Of a stretch of DNA of 64,000 nt, positions 33,485 to 43,784 are shown piece after piece. Each line of letters begins with the position of its first letter. Position 1 is the stretch's first letter. Source of the DNA: Lentinula raphanica (lineage: Eukaryota > Basidiomycota > Agaricomycetes > Agaricales > Omphalotaceae); assembly GCA_027919835.1 (NCBI GenBank), contig JANVFP010000006.1, forward strand, positions 1,178,001 through 1,242,000, given 5' to 3'. The notes beneath the pieces were generated by a model. That model saw only the letters and a list, made by a program, of their open reading frames with translations. It was not told the DNA's origin and made no database searches. The translations under genes were made by a program, and so were the position numbers.

Positions 33485-34608
33485 ATGAGCCAAGGTACCG
33501 TTGTTCTTCATCTTTTGCTACTTTTTGTGTGCTGACTCTGCTTCACCACGATAGGCGGTGGTTTTTATTCAAATTCTTCTCCCTTCAATCAAAGCCAGGC
33601 CAGTCCTGGTGGGAGCGATGCAAAGGTTCGTTGAAACACGTCGATCGCGACGTAGCTAAAGAAAAACATGCAGAGAACTGAGCTCTCACACTCTGTCCGG
33701 CCTCTCACTCTTGCTCAAGTCAACAAAGCTCATCAAGCTCATACTGATGCCGAATGGACTCTCGAAGGCAACGAGATTGGACAAGTGAGTAACGCGTCCG
33801 ACCCGACTTCTCCAATTTATAATGCCTCTTCAAGGTGACTATCGTTGGTCATGTCGTGAATATCACAGAACAAGCCACCAACGTTCTCTACACTCTTGAA
33901 GATGGGACTGGTAAAGTTGAAGCGCGACGCTGGAAAGAACAGAGCAGCGAAGAAGATGCAGAGAAATGGGGCGATATACAGTACGTGGCTCCGTTCAATG
34001 TCTGTTTGAGTCAAAGAGTCCGAACGATCTGTAGAGTGAACCAAGTTATCCGTGCTACAGGACACATAAAAGCTTTTGGAAATCGAAAATATGTCAACGC
34101 AATCAACATACGCCCTAGTGAAGATCCTCATGAGATATACTTTCATATGATGGAGGCGCTTACTGTCTCTCTCTCTTTGCAAAATGGACCGGTACGCGTT
34201 CAAATCTGTTATTCCTGCGCACTAGTTTCTAGACATCTCTCATAGCCCAATGGTTCCGTGGGGCAGGGACCTTCTGGAAACGCTTCGGCGTACACTGCAC
34301 AATCTTCGGGAATGGCCAATGATGACATGGCGGAGTACAGACATCTTCCTCCTCTGCAACGAGAAATCATCAAGGTTTTGCTTGCTCAACCGGAACATGA
34401 CGAGGGTGGGGTCCACGTCGGAGTCGTTGCAAAGGCTGTACAGAAACAGGGGGTGTAACGGGTACTGCTATCAGGTAGATTTTCTTCTCCTGGTCTATGT
34501 TCATACATTGATGCTCCAACCCCTTTCAGTGAAGCTTTGGATGCCCTTATGGATGCTGGTCAAATCTTCACTACCTCCGATGATGCTCACTTCCAGGTTT
34601 CTCGCTAA
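33485..34608 (+). CDS. RFA2: Replication protein A 32-kDa subunit, with an apparent frameshift
   Basis: A short first exon (MSQ) joins GGGFYSNSSPF..., as in RPA2 proteins (Gly/Ser-rich, phosphorylated start). The OB fold follows (VTIVGHVVNITEQATNVLYTLEDGTGKVEARRW, then IRATGHIKAFGNRKYVNA). The C-terminal winged helix is PLQREIIKVLL...HVGVVAKAV, and the last exon ends ALDALMDAGQIFTTSDDAHFQ and TAA at 34608. At 34449-34453 a run of five G is followed by a stop in frame (34456-34458). Three G instead of five would continue the expected VTGTAI and splice in phase to the last exon. The protein binds single-stranded DNA in replication and repair. Assembly error, real truncation or recoding cannot be separated here. 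Confidence 0.85.
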
Positions 34609-35048
34609 ATTCACCGATAGAACACACCTTGCTTAATGTTACCGTAATGTTCCATGCCATGTCATGTAAAATTGTGCTGTATTTCCATGTATCTTTACTG
34701 TTATTGTAACATATTCGTTATCAGCGTTGTCCAACGTTCACTGGTAATCCAAGATCAGATTCAATCATGAACAAGTTGGCATTTCTTTGCGGACGTCGAG
34801 GATTCCTCAGCGTTACTTCTTGCGAGCGAAGCGAAGTAGAAGTGGATTGCTATAGAAAACAAGAGAAATTGAGTTTGTACGCGTGTCGAACACTGAGTCT
34901 GTTTCTCACACTCCAACCTACTTGGGTCCAAAGCAGGTTGAACTGAAAGCGGTCTTGACGCTGTTCTTCATACCTCCATTATCGACAAAATACATACAAC
35001 ATAGCTCCTGCTTGACATATCTCGCCGTCAAGAGCTCAAATACTCGAA
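34609..35048. other. Intergenic region
   Basis: This holds the 3' end of RPA32 and the 5' leader of the synthetase-like gene. I see no gene, RNA or repeat. Confidence 0.6.
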
Positions 35049-37104
35049 ATGGCCTTTTCCATTTCGAACTTACTAGTCACTGACGATTTGACCATTCTCC
35101 TTGGTCTCATTGCAGGAACTGTTTTCCTTCTCCGTACATTCTATCGACCTCAACCACTCGTCCATCCCATTCTTCTAGGCCGCCAAAGCGAAGTCGCCAA
35201 GGTTCGGAATCCTGGAGAAAGCGCTGTATACAGGAACTATGGCACCGGCTTGATGAATCGAGTAAGGACCGTGCTTGAATTATCGGAAGTTTGTCTTGCT
35301 AATCAATGGTTGTTACAGTTCCCTCTTAGGCCCCATAAGGATGTCCAGGTTCTCTCTGACCTTGTTCGTTCTGAACTAGAGGCTCCGCGTACGTTGTGGA
35401 ACACCAAGGTAACAAATCTGCATCTTCGCGTGCTATTTACAATAACTGAAATCACCCAGATAACTAATGCCGCTCTCCAAGACCGTGTAGCCTCTTTTGG
35501 TACAGGCCTCCTTCGGTTGGCAAACCTGCAGAGTCAAGAATCTAATGTTTTGCTATTGCTCAACGAGTGTATCGGTATGGACGATTTATATACAGGCTGA
35601 ACTGTCGTCTCATCCTGGTCCTCTTGTACAGAATTCCTCATCGCTGATTTGGCACTGTCTTCGCATTCAATCCCTTCTATGACATTGGCAACCCCGAATC
35701 TACTTTCACCTGTTCTCGACACTCATCCTCCGTCTGCCATCATCACTCACGCTGAATTCCTTCCAACCTTGTTGGAGCTCATATACGATGCTGGCGAGGA
35801 GGGGAGGCACCATACTATCGTTGTCGTTGGTGAACCAAGCTCTCGTGTCATGGCTAGTGTTGCTAGCAAAGTCAAAGTTCTACTTTGGACCGACGTTGAG
35901 AGGGAAGGCGTCAAAGTTCCAAAGATCATGAGCCCGTTACCTAGTACGTGTTATCACGATAGAATCAAGCTTCCACTGATGGGTCCTTCATAAGAACCTT
36001 CGGACGTTTTCAGCGTTTCATTCTTCGCAGACTCCGATGGTCATGTCCAAGGGACTCAAATCACACACACGAACCTCACGGCAGGCGTTGCTGCGATTCA
36101 TGCCTTGTTTCCTGTTTCGGCATTGCTTTCTTCCCTTGACACTATAGTCTCCACTCATGCCCTCGGAAGTCTCTACGGTCGTGCCGTAGCTTATACAGCT
36201 ATCTTTGAGGGAACCTCTTTCGCTACCACCGAAAGCTCTAAGCTGTTCCGAGCAGATGAAGGTAACTTTGAACCATTACATTGTGGCCAACCAGGTTCTT
36301 ATCTTGTATATAGGAACTGTCAAGCAAGACGTTACTGATATTCTTTCTGCCCAACTCCACTCCATCCCGTCTGGTACCATTCTATTCCTGAAGCCAGCCC
36401 ATCTAGATTCTCTGGTCGATGCGATTCTCAGAGAGGCAAAGAAAAGCCTTGTTTTGAATGCTTTCGCCTGGAGACACAAAATCACTGGAATCAGCGAAGG
36501 TTTCGTGAGCAAGGATACACTATGGGACCGTTTGGTCTATGATGCTGCAAGAGCCAATATCATCGGCGAAGGTGCCGGAACTGTCAGAACTGTAATTGTT
36601 GGTGAAGGTAAATCGTCTCTTCCTCTAACGCGAGGTCACACATAGTAACAATACCCAGGTCTGCTACCTGCAAATCTCCTCACACCTGCTCGGGTTGCAC
36701 TTTCGTGCCCCATCATTAACACATTGACGCATCCCGCTGTGGTAGGGCCCGTATTTGCCTTACACGCGCTCGATCTTCAAGACTTCTCGACGGCCGAAGA
36801 AAACTCGAGCAAGACGTTTGCACCCGTGGGCCCTCCTACTGTGTCGATCGAGGTCAAACTACTTGGTGTCGACGATTCGGCAGTCGAAAGTGGAGCGGAT
36901 CCCAAAGGAACCTTGGTCGTCCGAGGTCCTCCTGTGACCAAAATGCTTTCTAACGAAGATGTGGAGAGCGCAAGTGGGTATGTCAATATCCGAACAGGAG
37001 GAAGTGCGACGAGCGCAGGCAGCGACGAAGAAGATAGCTGGACTAATTTAGGCTACAAGATGCAAGTGCTGACAAACGGAGCGTTCCGTGTTGTACAAGC
37101 TTGA
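35049..37104 (+). CDS. Acyl-CoA-synthetase-like protein without the AMP-binding signature
   Basis: Multi-exon. The N-terminal LTILLGLIAGTVFLLRTF is one membrane span. Next come VHPILLGRQSEVAKVRNPGE and YRNYGTG, which match the start of fungal long-chain acyl-CoA synthetase-like proteins. Later segments (ITHTNLTAGVAAI, LGSLYGRAVAYTAIFEGTSF, and a C-terminal part with LLPANLLTPARVALSCPIIN and TLVVRGPPV) follow the family order. The P-loop-like SGTTGxPK that should precede ITHTNL is absent; the spliced joint reads about NSDGHVQGTQITHTNL. The protein may be inactive or act as a scaffold at ER or lipid-droplet membranes. Outer limits are sure; some inner joints are not. Confidence 0.7.
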
Positions 37105-37591
37105 AGGGCGATTGCTTTAGATTTATCTTTAACAGAAAAAACTAGGAAGAGTTGATAGTAATGGACTGTGGTATAAATGTGATTGTATATCTCTCGGTCT
37201 CGCTCAACTCGTATATATATATATTTGCTTCTTATCTGAATAAATGACTATGTGAGAAAACTGTTGGGAGAACTCAGAAGAAAGAGTTAAAGATGTTGGG
37301 CAGAGGAATACTTTAAGAGGTGTGATGTGGCTGTGTTTCTTCCAGACCGTTGAACATGATCAACGGAACTAATATCACCTGACTCGCGCGACGCGACCCG
37401 TGACTCAGCTGGTATAAATTCTCAGGGGTTGAAACTTATCTCGAGCCTTCTGAACTCTTTCCGCAACACCCATCCTCTTGTCCCTACTCCACCACTACTC
37501 CACCACCTTTCTTCCTGGCGTAATCGCTCTTCTGCCTCGTCGATACCGTTTTTGATTATCTCGAATCTCAACTTCCGTCTTCTAATCAACG
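37105..37591. other. Intergenic region with the histone H1 promoter
   Basis: The 3' untranslated region of the synthetase-like gene is followed by a short TA repeat (about 37212-37225). The histone H1 promoter then has TCGCGCGACGCG at 37384-37395 and TATAAAT at 37413-37419. No further gene is seen. Confidence 0.6.
37384..37419 (+). promoter_or_regulatory. Histone H1 core promoter: ACGCG element and TATA box
   Basis: TCGCGCGACGCG (37384-37395) is identical to the 12-mer upstream of aprataxin. TATAAAT follows at 37413-37419, about 170 bases before the H1 ATG. The spacing suggests a 5' leader of roughly 140 bases. Confidence 0.45.
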
Positions 37592-38715
37592 ATGTCCGCT
37601 TCTGTGTCTCCCGCCAAGTCTGCCACTGGACCTGCCTCTCCAGCTAAATCTGCTGGTAAACCCGCCTCCACCGCCGCTGCGTCCAAAGCTGCCAAGCCTG
37701 CCTCCAAGGCGAGCGGTGCGAAGAAGGCTGCACCCACTAAGAAAGCTGCTGCAACTCGCAAGCCGACTACCACCAAGCCCAAGGCAGTCGCTGCCAAGAG
37801 TAAGGCTTCTGCCGTCTCTAACTCTAAACCATCCTGGAAAGAAATCATCAAGGTGATATTTATTTCTGTTAACGCAACTCAAGGATGCTCATCATTTCGC
37901 GCATAGGAATGTATTGTTCTTCACAAAGAGGAGGCTCGTCAAGGTGTGTCTCGCTCAACTATCAAGAAGGTTAGTCGCCAGCGTTCTCTTTTCTATCTGA
38001 CCCGCCGCTGACTGTCAATCTTGCATAGTATGCCGAAGAGAAATACAAACTCGAGATGAACGCCTCTCATCTCTCTCAGCTCAACCGTGCTATTACCCAC
38101 GGTGCTGAGACTGGAATGTTTATGTTGCCCAAGGGTAAGTTTCATGTTCCTACATCTATTCCTCAACATTAACACGATCCTACAGGCCCCTCGGGCAAGG
38201 TCAAGCTCCCGCCCAAGAACAGCAAGGCTGCAGATGATTTGAAGGAGGTCCGTGGTCTGCTGATTGCCAAATGCTTTGTCTCACATCGCTCCAACAGAAC
38301 GCTAAACCCCCCTCAAAGACCACTGGCGTCAAGGCTGCCCCCGCTAAGAAGGTGCCAGCCAAGAAAGCCCCTGCTACTGCGGCCAAGAAGCCAGCGCCCA
38401 AAGCTACTACCGCTAAGGCCGCCACTGCTAAGAAGGCTGCAGCTAAGCCCGCCGCTAAGAAAGTACTCGCCGGTAAGCCAAAGGCTTCCAGCACCACCAA
38501 GAAGACCACCGCTCCGACGAAACGTGCCTCAGCCAAGAAGGCTGTGACTGGCACCACCGCTGCTTCCAAAGCCAAGGTGTGTATCTTAAATCGGCTGATA
38601 TCTGTTCAAGCTTTCACTAACGAAATCTTTCAAGGCTGCCGCTAAGAAGCCGGTTGCCAAGAAGACCACAACGAAGAAACCCACAACCACCAAATCTCGT
38701 GCGACCAAGGCTTGA
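37592..38715 (+). CDS. Histone H1 (linker histone), copy B
   Basis: The start MSASVSPAKSATGPASPAKS is followed by a Lys/Ala/Pro-rich N-terminal arm. The H15 globular domain is split by introns: KPSWKEIIK | ECIVLHKEEARQGVSRSTIKK | YAEEKYKLEMNASHLSQLNR...GMFMLPKG | PSGKVKLPPK. A highly Lys/Ala-rich tail ends in TKSRATKA and TGA at 38715. Compared with copy A at 25151-26250, the tail is far richer in AAKK-type repeats. It is preceded by a TATA box and an ACGCG element. Two H1 genes in 13 kb is more than most ascomycetes carry in a genome. Confidence 0.9.
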
Positions 38716-40011
38716 GTCTGGTATGTACCTCAGGTTGTTGTCAACCTCATCGTCGTTCTTATTCTTCTCAACAGTCTTTTCCTTGTCTTGCCTTTTGGTC
38801 GTTTGGAGTCCGTCTTTTTTACACAAAGTACGACTTGCCCTATTTATCTCATCCAGCACTTCACCATCAGCCTTTTTTATGCCTCGTTCTATTCTTTATA
38901 CAATGTTTGTACTATTATCCCGTCTGTCTCTTGATCTGTCTATCCACGTATCATACGCCCTTGACTTATTTGATTCTTCACACTGTACTTGATATGCGTC
39001 GTCTTGCAGATGCTTGTACTATGTACATGATACTATAGACATTTGGTACTTATGCAGCACTGATCTCAACGTCGTAGAGAGCGCAAGTCGCAAGTTGCGA
39101 CGGTAACCGTATGGTTTCTCCATATTGGATGATATAATGTTTGATAGGGGAAATTTACTTGTCGTCATCGCTGCTCATGTTAGTGACCGGTCAGTTATCA
39201 GTCCTGTAAGTTGTATGTACCAAAAAAAGGTTGGAGGCATGCTGAACATCCTGGGAAAGAATGGCACAGCGAAGATTGAAGGATGTTAGGAGAGGTTAGG
39301 AGCTCGTTCGGGTCATGAAATGATGGAAGAAGCAGAATCAGACTTCAGTGATGTGATTTCCGTGTTGGTAGGAACAGAGAGCGTACGTACTGAAGGGGAG
39401 GAAGGTTGCTATTGACCACAAGGCGGAGTAAAAACAACTCATTTTCGGGTTGGAGTACTTCCCGAATAGCCTGGTCATCCCGTTTTCTGGAGGAGTCTAT
39501 AGGTATTGCTTGAAAGAGAACTCTCCGCACAGCTATCGGGCTGTTAATTGGAATTATTTTCGCTCGTATGACAAGGATCATGAGAGATTGATGAGGGTTG
39601 AAATACGAAGCGCGTTTTGGAAGGATGCCGAAAGAAGGTGGTTTTGGATGGATCTATCAAGAGTTCAAATATAGGCTGACAGAAGAATGAATCGTTTTCA
39701 GTTCTTTCTTCCAGCCTTTGTTCTCTAAGCACATACAAAATGTATTTTGCTGTGGTTGCTATTGGGGATATTCCTTGGTGACGTATAACAAAAAGAGTCA
39801 TCCATGTGATTCATACGCCGATTCGGCGATCAGCGGAATTATGGGTAATTCAAATAATATAAGCAGTGTCCGGAGTCCCTCAGGACCCCAAATGCGGCAA
39901 ATGAATTGGGGACGAATCTAAAAGGTCGATCAAGTCTAGAAAGTTTGAATTTTTTGATTTCAACTTGTTTCCTTCCCCCCATCTAACCTTCCGTTTTCCG
40001 TTCCTTGGTGA
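38716..40011. other. Gene-free stretch of 1.3 kb
   Basis: The first 300 bases are pyrimidine-rich and read as H1 3' untranslated region. No open frame further right shows a motif or ATG-started coding signal. A small inverted repeat CCCCAA...TTGGGG lies near 39888-39910. The last part is probably the promoter of the regulator at 40012. Confidence 0.5.
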
Positions 40012-43000
40012 ATGGATCCCCAGCATACAATCACAAGAACTCGTACCATCAAGCCTACTATACGCCTTAGGCAAAGCCCTGACCTCCCTAAACCGCAGCC
40101 AACTACTCCAGAATATCCTGTCTTCCCTTTGCCACACGTCTCTCTCCATCCCGATGATTCTGCAAGCAAGGTTTTGCTCGCCATAGGCAGGAGCTTCATG
40201 TCGGTTGATAATAAAGCCATGACGATTAAAGACCTATCGGAAATGTCCATGACCATGGGCTACAATTGCCAAAAGTGCGTGACTCAATCAATTGAATTCG
40301 CTCGCTTGTTCATTCGTTTTGTTCGCTAGTGTCTCTGCGGCGTCTCAGGCCATCACGACTTACATTAGAGCCCATCTACAACGCTGCGAAGCGCAACAAG
40401 ATCAACCTTTGCTTCTCAAACATGTGCTTTCCGGCACGGCGGCCGACGATGACCTCCTTCCTGCGCTTCATTCAACGTCTGGTGGCGCATCGACGTCGGC
40501 TGATTCCCGAACAACCAATTTTCGACGAGGAACTGTCGTGTGGTATCTGAGCAGATCCACTGGCGCGCCTTGTCCTTTCGCCCGCGCTGGTATCCGACTT
40601 TGTGATTATGTGGATCTGAACGCGTCTCAGACCGTGTCCAAGAAACGCATGGATTCGCAGCAGTGTGGACAAAAACGAAAGCGTCGTTCGACCAGAGAAT
40701 GCGTTCTCAAGCACTCGGCCCCTCTAGAGCCGTCACGTGAATCATCTCGTTCATTGTCTCCACTCTCCTCCCTCGTTGACAGCGACGATGAATCGGATGC
40801 ATCCTCAGACAACGAGGAACCACCTCCAGTCAAAGTCAAACTCACACTCAGACTTCCTCCGCTGACACGTGTTAGGCAGGAGGCTTCGTTGGGCCAGTCG
40901 TCACAAGACTTTCCATCCCCTTATCGACGTTCACCGTCGGTCCCTTATTCTGTCACTTCAGTCGCATCGCCTCCGCCCGAATCCGAGAATGAGGAAGATT
41001 CCAGTGATGATGATGACGATGAAAGTGATGGCGTTGAAGGTGAATGGCTATCGACGACCAAAGAGGTTGATATCTCGATGGATGTTGAGGACGGCCTTGT
41101 TGATGAGGAATTGTTGTTAGAAGATCCTGACGAAGACGGCACGCAGTTTTCTGACGAATGGGACAATGACAATGACGAGGATCTTAGCACCACGTGGGAG
41201 TCGCCTGGTCCTCGCTCACCGTCGGCTCAGCCACCTTCCTTTAGAGTCAAAGAAGAGCCACGAGACGTACAAGGATTGCTAGATCAGTGGGAATATGATT
41301 TGGATGTCAAGGAACCGCTTTTCAAAACAGAAGAGTCATCTCATCAGATATGGGATTGGGACTGGGATACTGCCTATCACAGTCACAATTATCCTGCCTC
41401 TTCGCCGTCCAACAATTCGTCTACTTCTATGTCTTCGCCAAACCAGTTTCGGATCAAAGAAGAGGATGACTTCGATATCCCCCTTTCGTTTTCTGGGCCG
41501 ACATTCGACGATTGGAGGCAAACTGTCATGCTTTCACCTACCACTCCACTTGGATTCTCGTTTAGTGAAGAGGCTGATATGATACCGATGTCACCCGGCA
41601 CTTTCCCTGTTTCGCCTACTTCAGGTTACAATACTCTTCGGCCACGTGCACGTACTGTCCCTTCACTATCTCTAGGTGATATTTTGCCCAGTCGAACTCC
41701 AGAATCGCCATCCCAGTCGTCAGATTCTCCGATAACTCAGAGCATCACGTCGTTGGTCCACTCGTTATCCATGAACTCTCCAACAGCATCCCGGCCTCCA
41801 TTGGCGATGCCCGGACCGAGTATCTCTAGCCGACTTCCGACCGTCTTTTCGGAAAACGAGGAGGCTGGACGCGCGGTAACACCGTTGACAGCAACAGAGC
41901 AACCACCTCCATGTGTTAGTCCCAATGATATACGGATCAGTTCCAATGGACCGGAATCTGTTGTAGTGAACACGTGCGAGCCCTATCAACCTCAAATCGT
42001 TGCGACGCACATAGAAGGTAAGTTGCATCCGAACTTTGTACAAGTCATTTCTAATGTGCATTTTTATTCAGGCATCGCTGTTTACCGCTCGTCACTGGGA
42101 CCATACACTCTTCTCAGGCGCATTGATACAGACTTCGTCAATCTCACTCCCATTCTTGAGTATGCTCAAACCCCGCAGCCGATGACGGTCATCCCAGGTG
42201 CGACCACGGTTAGGAAAGGCAGACAGGAAATTCAAGGTTTTTGGGTTCCTCTAGAGGCTATGCGACTCTATGTACAGGATTGCATAACAAACCGACCATC
42301 GACTTCATCCTCGAATCCTCTTGCTATACTCGATATCTTCCTCTCCGATACACTTGTCGAACGATTCCCGACCGCACTGCGAGCTTTTGTGAGAAGTATT
42401 AAGACGAACAATGATTCGTTCGGGAAACACTTCGGCAAAAGTTTCGGTGAGGGTGACACACAGATATCTTCGTCGTCTGTCGGAACCCCTAATCCCACCA
42501 TGATGGCTGCTGTCGCTGCTAAAGACCGAATGCATGTGGATGAAGAACTCTTACCTCCTCCTTCTATGTCTTTCGGTGTCTCCATGTCGATTGGTCCCTC
42601 TGCGGAAGTCCCTCTTAGTGACACCGAGGAGAAGATTTTTGACGAGTTTTGTGTCAATCTCGAGTGGGATCAAGAAGAAAAAGGAGATGTAAATGTCATG
42701 GACATAGAAGATGCCCTACGCAGTGCTCTTCCGCTCGCACGCACTCCTGAGCGCTCGACAAGAACTCGTTCTTGTGCACGACCGTTCTCAATGTCTCCCC
42801 CTTTGTCACCACTGTCCTCATGTCCCCCGTCCCCGGTGCTCGACAAGGTTCAACTTCAACCACTAACCTCCGCCAAATCTACTCTGGTCGTAGTTCCAAA
42901 GGCTGATGTCACCCGATCTTCGTCTACCTCTGGTTCATTGCGAAGGTCGAAAAGAGTAGCTGACGCTCTGGCCGCAAAATCCAATGTGAAGGCTAGCAAC

Positions 43001-43021
43001 CGAAAGTCAAGGAATCTTTAG
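40012..43021 (+). CDS. Large regulator with GDS1-like winged helix and APSES-like domain
   Basis: About 960 residues. Exon 1 (from MDPQHTITRTRTIKPTIRL) joins exon 2 after NCQ at about 40276|40330. The first 200 residues form a GDS1-type winged helix (KVLLAIGRSFMSVDNKAMTIKDLSEM..., QAITTYIRAHLQRCE, FRRGTVVWYLS). A long Ser/Asp/Glu-rich region with VKEEP and IKEED SUMO-site-like motifs follows. After an intron near 42017-42071 comes an APSES/KilA-N-like domain (GIAVYRSSLGPYTLLRRIDTDF, then EIQGFWVPLEAMRLYV). The tail is Ser/Pro/Arg-rich and basic, which suits a nuclear protein. Likely a DNA-binding transcription regulator; targets unknown. Confidence 0.8.
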
Positions 43022-43784
43022 TAATCGTGCTGCATTGGTCAGTTCTCTTTTTCCCTCGCTACAGGTCGTCCTCGTTATCGACGATCATTCCTTTCGTTTT
43101 GTTTTCTTTGTTCTCTTTTCCCCCTCTCGTCTTGAAATGTGTCAATACTTCCATCGTACGTTAAGTCCCACCTTGATTGAATAGGAAATAGAGAATCATA
43201 TACGTACCTTGTATCAGATAGTTCGAGCTCTTTCTTCGCTGTTTTCCCTACGTATAAAGACTGTTTCATTACATACCGCGTGTCTGGTCTCGCCGCCGCT
43301 TTTTGGAATCGCCTGTGGTTATAACCTCGCTTAATGTGTTTCTCCTACTCCAGGGAGTTCTGCTTTTCTGTCATGCCATCTGCCAATCACCTTGCCGTTA
43401 CAAGTATTCGTATAATCCTTCTAGTCGCGTTATGTCCCCCTCTCATCTTCTCATGCTTGTCCTTCGACTACTGGTATGATACTCAAGTATAACTCTTTAC
43501 TGACAACGAGAATACCCATGCACGTTTGTTGCAATTGCAGTTATGATTCCATGCACTTTCTTGGCTATCGCGCGTGCGCTGGACCGTTCTAACTGAGCCC
43601 GGACATCATCATTCGGCTTTGGGATATTCGAAGAAGACTTGTTCCGCGATGTACAACATAGAAAACCATAATGATATAGAAAATTACACGATGTACATAG
43701 AGTAGTCTACACTCTTTCTGCAATCTGATATAATACATTTCACCCATAGTTGAATATGAGCGACGGCCTTGTCGAATCTAAAAT
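43022..43784. other. Intergenic region between convergent genes
   Basis: Pyrimidine-rich 3' untranslated sequence of the regulator and the 3' side of the DUF1365 gene. No supported gene, RNA or repeat. Confidence 0.5.
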
